A stretch of 64,000 nucleotides of DNA from Atherinomorus stipes (Eukaryota > Chordata > Actinopteri > Atheriniformes > Atherinidae). The DNA lies in contig JALJCO010012682.1 of the NCBI GenBank assembly GCA_023101725.1, positions 1,922,001-1,986,000 on the forward strand. Direction: 5' to 3'. A model generated the notes under the pieces. That model was not told where the DNA came from, did no database searches, and was given only the letters and a program-made list of their open reading frames with translations. Made by a program: the position numbers and the translations under genes. This document shows, in pieces, positions 46,662-63,700 of this stretch (within the stretch, counting starts at the first letter, position 1; the number at the start of each line of letters is the position of its first letter).

Positions 46662-48915
46662 ATTCCTGTTTCCACCTGAAACAACTGCACAAATGAATTC
46701 TTTCATACAGTACTTGTGTTTTAACACTGGCAGCGTGGTGTAGGTTACAGAGAGACTGTGGTTTTAGTTTAAAAAAATCGCCAAAGGTACTGTATTAGAC
46801 AAAAATGTTGATTTATTTGATTTTTAACTAAGCATAAAATCTCCAAACTGTAGAATTTTTATTTTGCCAACTCTGTAGGATGCAGGACTTTCCCGCAAGC
46901 AGTCACATCCTTCCCAAAAATACCAGGCACAACTCATTCAGTAGATAAATGTTGTTTCTAACAGGCAGGGGTTGAAGGAATAAAAACCGGAATGTGTATT
47001 ATGTTTTCATAATGCTTGTGTACATCTCAATGAGACAGTTAAATTACTGTAACTACAGTGCAAACCACTGTGTCTACACTGCTTTGCTTTGTTTTTATTT
47101 TGTTTTGTTTTTTTTTCCCCGTGTAATAAGCAGAGTTACTTGATACCTGACTGACAGATTCCTCTAGTGAAAATGACCGGCCTCCTTATTTACATTCTGC
47201 GCTGGAGGCTCAATGTCAGTAGTCGAGGTTATTCTGCTGTATTAGCAGAATGCTGAGAGTGTCTGCCAGCTCTTCAGCTTTCATTAAAACTAAACCTTTT
47301 TAAGCCAAAAGCTGCTGCCTGCCCGGACCCCCTGACAATAATGTTCTAACTGTTCAACCGCCAAACTATCAAACTATTTTATATTCCACACCTGCTAGGC
47401 ATTAGACACAGTAGTCCAACCTGGCCACGCAAATACAACAGAACACCCTTTGTTAGGGCCCCAGGACCATTATACTGGGTGGGTACGGCTCTAGAGTGTT
47501 CCAAAAACACTTTATCAGAAAGAGATAGACACACTACGGGCCTTTGTGCTCTCTGTGACACCATGCATTAACGGCAGGCATTTCCTGCTCTGAGAAGGCA
47601 GGTTTTACAACATTTAGGGAGAGGTATTTTAATTGGAACCACCTACAGCCTGACAGTGGAGAAACATGGAAAAGCTGTGGAGAGCAGCTCCCCACGGTGA
47701 CTATCCCCTTCTGTAAAAGATCACATGTGCTGTTTGATTTAACAGGTCACCAAAAGTGAGGATTGTCATCTGAATGTGTAGTTGTGTCTAGCTGTGTGTT
47801 GTTTATGTGGCTGACGCTGCTCTGTCATAAATCTCAAAGAGGGTGGGCTGGTTTAATGAGTTATTTCTAACAAAGTTTTGCTGTTTATTCCCATTGTATT
47901 GTGTTAATGCGTGCATCCATTACTTTCATTAATGAGTATTTTCTCGCAGCATCTGTACAATGTCTGCTGGACTGCACAGTAGGAGTCCCATTAAGTTTTC
48001 TTTTTTTTTTTTTTTCTTGACAACTTTTGCAGACTGGTTAGTCATCAAAGACAGATGTGGTGAATGGCATTGTGCCCACTTTTTGGTGCAGCTACAGAAA
48101 GTGTTGCAAAGTGTTGTTTATTTTTGTTTTTCTACAAACATGCATACTTTTATCTGTGTAATTGCCCTGCTCTGTATTTCTTTCTGGTTGATTTTACATC
48201 TACTGTAAACTAATTTGGAAACTTTTTGCTTTGTCACGCTTAAAACTTTTGTTATAAATGTTTCTTCAAATCAACTTTACAATGACTGAGTTTATGTTGT
48301 ACTGTAGATCTCACACACATTTGAACAAAAATCTGAGTAGTGGATAACATCAACCTTAAAATGGAATTTATCACCATAAAATGCAATCATTAATAAATAT
48401 GGGATCTGGTTTATTATCCTAGAAGAACGGAGGTAAGTCTCCACAGTTTTGCAATGGGATTAAATTGCTTGTGCATTTTTGGCTTATTTGAATTTCTGAA
48501 GCAAACATATTTATAACCTTATAGAATATGATTTTGGTACGTAAATGTTTGTTTTTTAAGATATTGGTCGCAGCACTTTGATATGTTACAGGTGTATTCC
48601 ACTTGCTGTTATAGTTTTTTCAGTTAATTTTAGTTCCTTCACACTCTTGTTTTGGGGGAAGAAAAAGTGAGACACGAAAGTTAAGGAGCAGCATGTGCCC
48701 CAGAGTTTGATGCTGTCCTGCCATATTTTGGTTAAACAAAAGCTTAAATGAAAGTCAACTCTAGCCTGCCTCTATCCAGAGAGACTGAACGCTTCCCAAG
48801 AGAAAAGAGGGTTACGTCTATAACATTAGACGTACTGTACACTCACACAATCGTACTTCAGAGTTATTAAATATATATATATTTTTAATTAACACTAAAC
48901 CCTTCTTTTCTACAG

Positions 48916-48989
48916 TTGTGGGAGACCATACATCAGACTGAATCATGGGGAGGGCTCTATAGACAAGGGAGACAGGATACCACGATCAG
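48916..48989 (+). CDS. pde3a: pde3a short linker exon (CGRPY)
   Basis: The acceptor is TTTTCTACAG and the donor TCAG/GTATAT. It spans 74 nt: one base completing a codon, 24 codons, and one base left over. It encodes CGRPYIRLNHGEGS followed by DKGDRIPRS. The CGRPY motif and its position match the human linker segment CGRPYSQGN..RTPSR. The rest is weakly conserved, as expected of a disordered linker. The next exon supplies two bases to complete the split codon, which fits. The previous exon (34229-34386) leaves two bases, so the two can be joined in frame without anything between them. Confidence 0.85.
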
Positions 48990-49618
48990 GTATATTTTCC
49001 TTTATTCTGCCATTACCACTGCCACTGCCTGTGATTATGTGTGTTATGTCTTAGCAATGTGCTGATAAAGGAGCAGCAAACATATTAACAACACTCAGCA
49101 ATAATGAATTGTTGCTTCTCCAAGCAGCCTTCATGCAGCCAGGCTCAAATAACCTGATCGAGTGGCCATGAAATGTAAGATTAAGTTCTACTAGATGGTT
49201 CATTTAAAACAGTTTATCTCCTCAAAGAAATTACCAGAAGTTTGACTCCATCATAATAAGATCTTGTTGCTCAAGATCTTTATTTGTAAATATTTTCTGC
49301 AGTTTCTGTGACAAACTGGCAGGTATCCACGTTAGTGATGTGCTCAGTAAATTTTTTATTCTGGCTTGTGGGTTGAAAGATTTCTCCAGGAATCGTGATA
49401 CTGCTTGTCAATCTGCAACCCTCATGGTTTTTATTATGAAATATCATTGACTGGTCTGTCCTCTTTGAGGTGTTAATCAAAGATATTTGAGAGAATAAGT
49501 CTGCTTCATTATCATCTTCTGTTCAACAGTTCATTCTTTTTTTCATCCCCTATAAGTTTCTCTGACGTTAGGGACGGTAGTTAAGAATTAAATTTAGCTA
49601 TAAACTCTTTTCTGCATT

Positions 49619-49660
49619 ACATCAGCTACAAACTTTTTTTTTTTTTTTTGTAGCTGATGT
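49619..49660. repeat. Perfect 14-bp hairpin around a poly-T loop
   Basis: ACATCAGCTACAAA (49619-49632) is exactly complementary to TTTGTAGCTGATGT (49647-49660), with a 14-base C/T loop. Confidence 0.85.
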
Positions 49661-49685
49661 GTCTGTGCATGTGCGTGTGTGTGTC

Positions 49686-50037
49686 AGGTGTGCAACAAAA
49701 CAAAAAATAACATTCACCGTTTGGTACGGTCAATACTTTAGTGTCAGTGTTAGTGTCACGGTTAGATTTGCTTTCACTAAAAAAAAAAAAAAAAAAAACA
49801 GGCTACCGGATCAGGGACATACTTAACATGAAGACCAGAGATGTTCCAAATGCCAGATCTGAAGTCGAACGAGTAGTCACACAGATCCCCTGATTTTTCA
49901 ATACAGAGCTTATCGTTAAAGACACATTGATAAAATTAATAAAAAAAAAAATCTATTTTGTTTAAAATTCGATACATGGTGGTCACTGTTCAATACACAC
50001 ATGGTTCGATATGAATACATGTATTGTTGCACCCCCA
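49686..50037. mobile_element. hAT-like MITE (GGTGCAACAATACATG type)
   Basis: The right end, reverse complemented, reads TTGGGGGTGCAACAATACAT followed by GTATTCATATCGAACC. The left end reads CAGGTGTGCAACAAAACAA. These match the fish hAT MITE family with GGGGTGCAACRATACA ends. The target duplication is not readable because the left side is a TG tract. Confidence 0.4.
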
Positions 50038-50038
50038 A

Positions 50039-50110
50039 TATATACAATTGGGATTAAAGTTTACATCCCCTCTCGTTAAAGAAAAGACTATATTCACAAG
50101 TGTTATTAAA
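50039..50110 (+). mobile_element. Tc1-like end fragment (AAAGTTTACAT)
   Basis: TATACAATTGGGATTAAAGT then TTACATCCCCTCTCG resembles the fish Tc1-like terminus TACAGTTGNGGTCAAAAGTTTACATAC. No opposite end is recognised. Confidence 0.35.
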
Positions 50111-50352
50111 ATAATAAGAAACTGAAAAAAAGTATTAATAAATTTTTAAAGAGTTACAAAATGATAATTTAATGAAATAAAACATTGATTTTGAATTGCA
50201 GTTTAAAATAATAATTAAAGAAAACAAACAAACAAACAAAACTGTCACAGGCACATTAGAGCACCTTCCCCATGAACAGTGGACCAAAATACCGGTCAAC
50301 AGGTGTACCCAGCCCAGCAGAAAATGAAAATACAATCCTTGCGGTAAGTTAA

Positions 50353-51262
50353 AGGTGTCATAACCTTGTGTTTTACATACACAATCCTTCTTAAATTATT
50401 TTTAAATGAATTTTTTATTATAGTTGGGTGAGAGGAATATTTAATGAGCTCATTTTAACCTCTTTTTATCCCCAACTTTTGTTTGTTGCAAGAATACGCA
50501 CGAGAGTTAGACCTGTCTATAAGCGCGTTCAGGAGGCAAGCGTCAAAGTCAAAACAAAGTTTTATCAGGACAGACCAATTGAAGGAAATGATGTCCAACA
50601 GAGAAAAACGTGATAAAAACGTAACGGTGCGGCTGATAGAGAGGATCCGTTGAGTAAAAGGGCTGGACTGATGAATATAAGGAGCGGACGTCTGACGTGA
50701 AGTTAACCAAACAGTGTTAGTTTTTGTAGCTACATTAGCAGCTTGTCTGTTTGTCAACCATCGTTTACTTATCCTCTTACGTCACAAAAGATAATAAGTT
50801 ACACAAGCAGCAACACTTACCGACTGCACATCCTCACTGAATAAATATAATCCACTGGTCCCTGGTAGTGCTGTCCCTCCTGGTAAAGCACTGAAAACTG
50901 CTTAATTTCTGCCGAGGCAGCTCAGCACGGCAATTTTTCCCCCCCTCCTTGTCGTCGTCCTCCTCTCTGACAAAGCTGGTCATAACTACTCCGCGGCAGG
51001 TAATCAGCTGCTTTCATGTGGTGCTAAAGAGGCTAGTTTAGCAGCTCGCAGCCTCTCTGGTTCACGTCATTCGGAGAAAAAAATCCAATTCGCGTACTGT
51101 GGAGAGCGCGCTCTAGAGGCCGATTCTGGTGAGAAGAGAGAGCCCGCACTCAAAAACAAAGTCACTTTCACTCTTCGGAGTTTCTGGCACGTTTTAACTG
51201 AGGTCCTGTTCCAGTACACATGTTTTAACGTGAAAAAGTGGGATTTCTGGGTGATGACTCCT
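50353..51262. mobile_element. TTAA-target MITE with GTCAT termini
   Basis: TTAA lies at 50349-50352 and 51263-51266. The ends AGGTGTCATAACC and (reverse complement) AGGAGTCATCACC agree at 11 of 13 positions. The interior is CpG-rich (GGAGAGCGCGCTCTAGAGG near the right end). It is 910 bp, with no transposase frame. This is a different family from 27596-28216. Confidence 0.65.
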
Positions 51263-51903
51263 TTAAGTGGACAGGTCATTGATTGTTATGGGCCCAAAGT
51301 GATTTAGGTTAGTGATTTGCCGTCTAGTAAAGTCTGGCTCTGAGATAAGTCCAAACAAATGACTGCCTGAAGTCATCTGCTTTTTACTGATGCATAGAAA
51401 TGTTAAAATGCTCAGATATGTCAGTCTTAATGAAGCCTGAATTTGCATTTGGTCTCTTCCCAAAGAAAGGACAGACCCATGTTGTGTTTTTAATTTAATT
51501 TTCATTTTAAAAATAAAATTAATATCTTCACCTTCTTGTGCTAGTCTGATATGGTAAAAATGTTGTATTTTAAATGGAGATACACAAACTTTTCTGGTGA
51601 AAATTCACACAATAAATATTGTCATCAGATTAATTTGAAAAAAGAAATGTTCAGAGTATGTGATGTGGCAGTAAACCTCAGGTTCTTCAACACTGAATAA
51701 TACTACTACTCCTTATCTCTGAGACTTTGTTTTTGAGAATTTTATAGTAAAAAGAAATGGTGTTAAAGTAGCCAGAGGAGAGGGAAGTGGGCATAACAGA
51801 GAACCTAATAAGAAATCGGAGGATTTTCACATGTTAAATAAGATTTATAGTGTGTTTAACAATAGGACAGACTGACGTTGCTTTGCCTTCCCTTTAATAG
51901 CAG

Positions 51904-52052
51904 AGGACCAAGTGATCGTCTCATCAGACTATGACAGCACCCATGAAGCCAACCACAGTGACAGCAGTGATGTAGCACACACAGAGGAGGACACAGAGGA
52001 AGGGAAAAACCCCTCCCAGAGTGTCATCCTCCACCCACTAATACCTCCTGAG
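51904..52052 (+). CDS. pde3a: pde3a acidic linker exon before the catalytic domain
   Basis: It encodes EDQVIVSSDYDSTHEA, then NHSDSSDVAHTEEDTEEGK. This matches human [24 protein letters not shown] in order and spacing. It spans 149 nt, with two bases completing the split codon and a phase-0 end at donor GAG/GTATGT. The acceptor is a tandem TAGCAG: using the first AG (exon from 51901) adds one codon and stays in frame. I chose the downstream AG because it gives glutamate rather than alanine-glutamate, but either is possible. The segment is Ser/Asp/Glu-rich and probably disordered. Confidence 0.9.
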
Positions 52053-52138
52053 GTATGTGTCACACATGCACTGTTTCCTCAGCAGAATCACTTCATCACT
52101 GAAACATGTAAAATGGTTTTCATGTGCCACTTGGACAG
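52053..52138 (+). other. 86-nt pde3a intron
   Basis: The intron runs from GAG/GTATGT to CTTGGACAG. It is the smallest intron recognised in the gene; its length is not a multiple of three, so retention would shift the frame. Confidence 0.9.
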
Positions 52139-52276
52139 GACAAACCCATTCTGGCACCAGAGCCATTAGTAATGAAAGATTTGGAGCCTTTGACGGATCA
52201 GCTTAACAATTGGAACTTTCCTATCTTCGAGTTGACGGAGAAGACGAATGGGAAATGTGGACGGATCCTCAGTCAG
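52139..52276 (+). CDS. pde3a: pde3a exon at the start of the catalytic region ([11 protein letters not shown])
   Basis: The acceptor is CTTGGACAG and the donor CAG/GTGAGA. It is 138 nt, phase 0 throughout. It encodes [18 protein letters not shown], then [11 protein letters not shown] and [23 protein letters not shown] is the opening helix pair of the PDE3 catalytic fold and is very close to mammalian PDE3A. It is separated from the preceding exon by an intron of only 86 nt, the smallest in the gene. Confidence 0.96.
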
Positions 52277-53240
<964 letters not shown>

Positions 53241-53387
53241 TAACACCATACACTATGAGCTGTTAGTCATATATGACTATGTACATTGTGCTGCTCTCAT
53301 GATGTGACAAGAAACCTAATCAGCCCAACAGTGCACCCTGGTGGAGTGGATGAGGCCCTGAGAAAATGTGTTTTCTTTTCCATCCAG

Positions 53388-53501
53388 ATCACAACAGGGT
53401 CCATGCCACAGATGTGCTCCATGCAGTCTGGTACCTCACCACGCAGGCTGTGCCTGGTCTGCCCGGCCTCATCACTGATCACGGCTCTGCCAGTGACTCA
53501 G
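53388..53501 (+). CDS. pde3a: pde3a catalytic exon with first HNxxH metal motif
   Basis: The acceptor is TTCCATCCAG and the donor CAG/GTGTGT. It is 114 nt, entered with two bases and leaving one. It encodes [19 protein letters not shown], then [15 protein letters not shown]. Human PDE3A has HNRIH; here the variable position is valine. The first His is the catalytic proton donor and the second a metal ligand in class I PDEs. The 3' part begins the roughly 44-residue insertion that is unique to PDE3 enzymes. Confidence 0.97.
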
Positions 53502-54025
53502 GTGTGTCCATCAGCACTTGCATCCAGGCATTTGCAGGTCCTGCAGGACTGCTGGTCTGTGTAAGAACCAATCAGTCCATAGACTGTGTTAAGAGTAATT
53601 AAAGTCAATTTAAACTGCCATAACAGTAAAAATGTTTATGTAACTTTCCTTTTTGACATCTGATTCATGACCTTAAAGATTTTTGGGGGATGGACAGAAC
53701 ATTTTTTTTTTTAGATCTATTTCAATTTCTCCATTACCTGCAGCCTCACTGTAAGCGTTCTCATTAATGTCAGATCATCCAACCTGCAAAAAAATGTGTG
53801 TTCTTATCCTACTCACAGTTTGTCTTATCTCACTCATGCTTTTGGCACTTGCATTTATGTACCACACTATTTGAAGTCTGGAACAGCATGAAATTGCAGG
53901 CGGATTAGAGTTCCCCCTCACCAATATTTTCATAACCTCATTTGTATGCCTTACCAGGGCCATCCCTTTGATCCACATGTAAGTGGATTTGAACATTCAA
54001 GTGTGTGTGCTTTAGAGTGCATTAG

Positions 54026-54325
<300 letters not shown>

Positions 54326-54430
54326 TAACTATGAAGTAGTATTAATTGCATTTAGAAATGTGATGTAAACTGTGTGACAGTGTAGTCAGATAATCATCTC
54401 CTTGATGATTGTCTGATTGAATAAAACTGA

Positions 54431-59018
<4,588 letters not shown>

Positions 59019-59051
59019 TGAACACATCCCATGTTTTCTTTTTCCTTTCAG

Positions 59052-59365
59052 AGAAAGCAACTCCCAAAAAGAGGAGGAAAGTTTTCTGCCAGATCACCCA
59101 GCACCTGCTGGAGAACCATGAGATGTGGAAGAAGGTGATCGAAGAGGAGGCCCAGAATAAGGGTCAAGGAGGAGAGTCTGTACATTTGAACAATGTAGCT
59201 GAACCAATTCTGGCTATTGATGAAGAAGAAGAGGAATCGGGCAGCAGAGAGGAGCAGGTAGAAGGAGAGCAGCCAGAGGAGGAAGCGGAGGAACCAGAGT
59301 GGCCCCTTTCTCCGAGGGAAGACTCTAAACCACCAGAGGACTTTGATGAGGGGGACCCACAGTGA
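59052..59365 (+). CDS. pde3a: pde3a terminal coding exon, C-terminal tail and stop
   Basis: The acceptor is TTTCCTTTCAG. Two bases complete a Gln codon, and the exon then encodes KATPKKRRKVFCQITQHLL, ENHEMWKKVIEEE and a long Glu-rich tail ending DFDEGDPQ. The TGA stop is at 59363-59365. KRRKVFCQITQHLLENH matches the mammalian C-terminal helix KRRKIYCQITQHLLQNH. The final 50 residues (EEEEESGSREEQ, EEEAEEPEW, PLSPREDSK) are only compositionally similar to mammals, whose tail is also Glu-rich. Confidence 0.97.
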
Positions 59366-60340
59366 AACCCTCCATGGGGAAGCGTGGAGTCAGTCAGGAC
59401 AAGGATGTGAAGAAGTACTTTATTTTTTTCTTATCCAATGACTGACTCCTTCTTGTGCCAGCACATCACTTAGACACAACACTGTAGATGTTTGGGAAAT
59501 GCGTGCCTATACAGAAAAACAGGGTGGGATATTTTGTGCTTTATACATTTAATCTCGTTATTCCGTTTCGCCAAATGTTGAAATGGGGCTTTCCGTATTG
59601 CAATAAAGGATTATTCGTGGACGTTGGGATACTGACTCTTTTGCTACTGTCAAGAGACGAAGAAAAGCGGATGCACAGGCTTCAGCCCAGCGAGGTGACA
59701 CAGGACTGCAGAAACGTGCTGCCAATTTAATTATTTTCTGAATGCGATTATACACTATATAGACATCACCGTTATTTGTGCTGCTTGTGCTCAGTTTTTG
59801 CTTTTCTTTTTCATGTTTTGGTCTAAACTAGGCCCCATTTTTTTGTCTCTAAACATGGATTATAAAGGGAGTGAATCAGGGAGGAAGAATCTTTTTCCCC
59901 TTCAACTTTAGACAAAATGAATCCCTCACTTGTGGGGTATAGCATACAAAATCAAATCTTTGTGCATATAATGTTTAATGTTTGTTGACAAATAACGTAC
60001 TTAATGCCATCCTGCGGAGCTATTTTAGACCAATGCAGACTTGAGGCTCCTCATCGGTTATATTGTGTGTTCCAGTGTGTATAATGCAGTGAGCTCTTTT
60101 ACACTTTCCTTCTGCTGACGGCAACCATTAAATCAACCAATTTTCTAATTTTGTTATAACAGTCAAGTTGACGTCACTGTCCCAAATATTATATTCAAGA
60201 GACCTGTGCTGATGAAATATAGCAGATTATTGAAAATCAATCAAATACAGGAGTGCTAAATACAAGATTACAACATACAGTAACACTACTTAATAGAAAC
60301 AATAAAGGTAATCCAATAAATAAGAAACCAAGGATTACGA
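59366..60340 (+). other. pde3a: pde3a 3' untranslated region (probable extent)
   Basis: This is non-coding sequence directly after the stop. AATAAA hexamers occur at 59602, 60301 and 60315. The last two lie within 20 bases of each other just before a common fish MITE (60389-60789), so cleavage near 60330-60340 is plausible. A longer UTR cannot be excluded. Mammalian PDE3A has a 3' UTR of several kilobases, and 62800-63750 has the AT-rich, CpG-poor look of UTR, but I see no decisive signal there. Confidence 0.5.
60301..60320 (+). terminator. paired polyadenylation signals AATAAA
   Basis: Two AATAAA hexamers begin at 60301 and 60315, about 940 bp after the pde3a stop codon. They are the best candidate for the main poly(A) site. 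An earlier single AATAAA at 59602 could give a short transcript form. Assignment rests on the motif and position only. Confidence 0.45.
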
Positions 60341-60388
60341 TTTTGGGGCTGTTGACAGATGTCCCTATGCTATTTCTATTAATTTAAG

Positions 60389-60789
60389 ACATTGACTGTA
60401 TATAAAACATGGACTTAACCACTGGGGCATTGGCCAGTGGTATGCAAACTGCTGTTTTGAAGTCTGGAGTTTGACATTAGCCATATTTGACAAAAGGCTC
60501 AAGCAAAGAGTACAGAGTGATATTTGGGACTGGATTAGACATAAACAAGAATCTTTGTGGCATAATATCTTTTTCACTCTTATAATTGTTATCAAAAATT
60601 CCACCAGCACACTGAAACCAGGTAATGACATCACAATGACTTGTGAATATTTTATTAGAAGTTGATGCTCTTTGAATCCAGAGATGTTTTGGAGCTCGTG
60701 CTCGGAAGCTGTTACTCTCAGGCCCAAGCTACTCAAGCTTCTCGACTCAGGCCCGGCGGTTATGTCCATCTTTTATACAGATTATGAAT
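60389..60789. mobile_element. Fish MITE (GACTGTATATAAAACATGGAC termini)
   Basis: ATTGACTGTATATAAAACAT on the left and, reverse complemented, ATAATCTGTATAAAAGATGG on the right are imperfect inverted termini about 400 bp apart. ACTGTATAAAAGATGGAC-type ends are familiar from an abundant fish MITE. It lies just beyond the probable pde3a poly(A) site. Confidence 0.5.
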
Positions 60790-60795
60790 GGACTC

Positions 60796-63700
60796 AAGGT
60801 GCTGTGTTATACTCTATTTTTGCTGATTGTCATCTTTTCAAAAACTGATGGCTTTGAAACCTCAGGAAAACCTCAGCTGTAGACATTTAAGTCACCTTGT
60901 ATCATATGTGACTGCAGATAGGAAAACTGACAGACAAGAAGTTAGTTTGGATTATAGCAGGTTAGAGGAAGACTGAAGTCGCAACCCCCAACTTTTTCTT
61001 TTACCTTCATGCAGTGAATCTGTTTGATTCTCCTGACACCTCAGGGAGACATTTATTCTCTTACAACAGCAAGACACTGTCAGCGTAGTCAACAATAGTG
61101 TTGATTCATGAGAAAATATACTCTGGAGAAATTAAAATATTAAATAAGTGGTCTATTCCACCATGTTGACCATTCCAAAAGTGTAAGCAGATAATTATGT
61201 TTATTACAAGACTTAAATTCAAAATGATGAGCCAAAAATTCATGTCAAGCATTTCTATCAACAAACACCACTTACTGTAAAAATCAGTAGGGGAAAAAAG
61301 AATAAGATAAAATAAAAAAGACAAATAATCATGAAAAAAAAAAATTTAAATGGTGAACGTGTATGTTAATATACATACATGTTTTAGGGGCATGAACCAG
61401 CTGTGATTAAATTAATTGTACAGAATTTTTTTCAGGTGTTTAGCCAAACTTAATGGTAGAATTTAAGAAGCATTTCTGGCACATTATTTTAAGTTAAGCC
61501 TCACAAAGTAGAATCTTACTAAAGCTCAGCCACAACCAGCCTGCTTCCACAATTGCCCTGCAAATAAAAAAAAAAAAAAAGGTAATGTTAATCGGGAACA
61601 AAACCCTTTTATCTTCCCCCAAGCAAGAGGAAATACAATCAGTGATCTTGGAAAGAAAAATTGGTTGAAGTGTTAAGGATAATTTCCTGTTTCTTTATCA
61701 AACACATAGAAATTATTCTTTGACATCAGCTGGTAATAGCCTTGTCTCTTCTCCAGAAGTTGGTCATGTGATCAATTATATGAACTAAATACATCTGAAA
61801 TTGTGTATGAGAAGAAAAAAAAAGACTCGGGGAAATAAAAAAAAAAAAAGACCTTTTGCAGTATTTAGTGAGGTATTTTGAAAATGTAACAAAACATCTC
61901 AAAGTGCGCATAACATTGATGAAACATTGTTTGGCCATTGCCACACAGAAGAAAGCTGCATATGGGTGTCAAGGGATAATAAGGATGAGGCCAAACAGCC
62001 AGTAGGCTTAGCAGAGGGTAAACTAAACTTTCACATCTTAAAATCCTTCAGTTTCTATCCTCATTGGCACAAGCCCTTTCCATTTACATTACTTAAAACA
62101 AAATGTTTATGTTTACAACAATATCTTATCGGGGAATCTCTTTTTCACAAGAAAGGGTCTTCCAGACACTTTATCTCACCTGTAACTTACAGTAGAGCTA
62201 AAGGTCCATCTGAGTGTTTTGTATGCAGGTGTCCATTTCTGCACTGCTAAACTCTTCCACAATCTCATTTCTTTCAACTAATCTTCAGAGAGGAGAGCAG
62301 TACTCACCAGCCTGTACGTGTATGGGATATGATAGAGCTTGGGGAACACCATGTTCTTGTATCATCACCGATCAGACATTAAGTTACTCTGTCACTGCAA
62401 AGTGTTCCTAATTGTGGGGAAGTGAACAATGCATCCACAATGACTTCTTTACTGCGACAACTCTGCTGCAGTTTGTAGTGAAACAGGGAGGAGGGCCACG
62501 CACAAGCTCAATAATTAGTTGACGTGTTGATTTGTCAGGGATTATACACACATTTACCCCAAACCGTGTATCAGATCAAAGCTGTTTGAAGCCACTGAAT
62601 CCTTCAGAGTTTGTCTCATTTTGTTTATCTTCATGCCAAGCGAGCTACAGCCATCATAGCATGCAGAATGGGCACATTTTATTTATTTATTTTTTCCCCA
62701 AAAAAAAGAAATCCTCTGATATTAAAAATGTTATGACTATTCAGTATAACACAGACATCTTAATTTGTTCATGAACCATATAACTTCCACTTGTAGTTTC
62801 TTTTCCATGTATCCAAATTGTATAATTATATAACTGCATCACCTTCAATACTTAAAAACTCCTGCATTGTGAATGTATATATAATGTAGGGTACTGTTGT
62901 GTGTATGAGAAGAAGCTAGTGTGTTTTTCTCTTTTTGAATTCTTCCAGCACCCCTAATGTGACTGTTCTATATTTAGTTCTCACATACTGTTGCTACATG
63001 TAGAGATGGTGAAGTAATGAAGGGCAAAGGGATGCAGTAAGTTGTTCTTCAACTCCTCGCACATGCTCAGAAGAAAATATTTTTTGCAAAAGGTCCTATA
63101 GCATACATTTCCTAGTGCTTCCTCTTTGATCTGTGTACTGCTGTGCCTAGCTGGCTAAAGTAGGATAAGATTTGTCACTCAACATCTCTCTTGTGTTTCA
63201 ACGCATTTGGGTTCTGCCTCATATGTTCATTTGTTGGTAATCACACTTTTTTTTTTAGAGTGAACATTGTATGCATTTTGCCCACACACACACACATACT
63301 GTATACACACACATCTGCTTTTAATCAAGACTTGCATTTGAGCTGATATGGTATATCAGTTTTATGGTGTGTTTTTTTATGTCTTAATTTGTTATGATTG
63401 TTCAGCTTATTCACATGTGTAAAATAGTTGTAACCAATGGGAACCAAACAAGCTTTACAATTATGTAAACATAATGAGATGAGTATTTTTATATAGTTGA
63501 CACATGATTAAAAATGACTTGCTTTCTTCTCACTAGTACCTTGCACTTACCACATGTACTAAAAGAAGAATATGTCCAAATACGCAGTATTTGTGAAGGT
63601 AAAATAATGAATTTCCTTGCAGGTTGATGCTCCATTTTGTACAATATACATATATATGCTGTACAGTAAAGAAATTTTAAAACTACAAAAACTCTTTTAG

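Larger units (their letters stand above)
34387..48915 (+). other. pde3a intron between the 14-3-3 exon and the CGRPY exon (may hide one or two exons)
   Basis: A 14.5-kb gap between neighbouring recognised exons. The human gene encodes a further linker segment of about 100 residues here (with TLTKSRSFTSSYA, SPLSSPCSSP and YTQSAPDLS motifs). I searched by eye for these in all frames and found none. The interval contains an A-rich doubtful block (34630-34975), a TIR element with a nested hAT (35987-38131), a Tc1-like composite (41454-43452) and a hAT MITE (46285-46661). Stretches 38140-41440, 43460-45500 and 46680-48900 show nothing else I can support. Confidence 0.7.
48990..51903 (+). other. 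pde3a intron after the CGRPY exon
   Basis: A 2.9-kb intron. It contains a hairpin at 49619-49660, a hAT-like MITE (about 49686-50037), a Tc1-like end (50039-50080) and a TTAA element (50353-51262). The remainder, 51270-51900, shows nothing recognisable. Confidence 0.85.

Noticed and set aside
47648..47697. Candidate missing pde3a linker exon (phase-compatible, CTACAG to CG/GTGACT)
   Set aside because: Phases fit, but the peptide (LTVEKHGKAVESSSP) has no similarity to the known linker and there is no polypyrimidine tract.
61927..62250. 107-codon plus-strand ORF downstream of pde3a
   Set aside because: No recognised domain and no splice or UTR context; consistent with a chance ORF.
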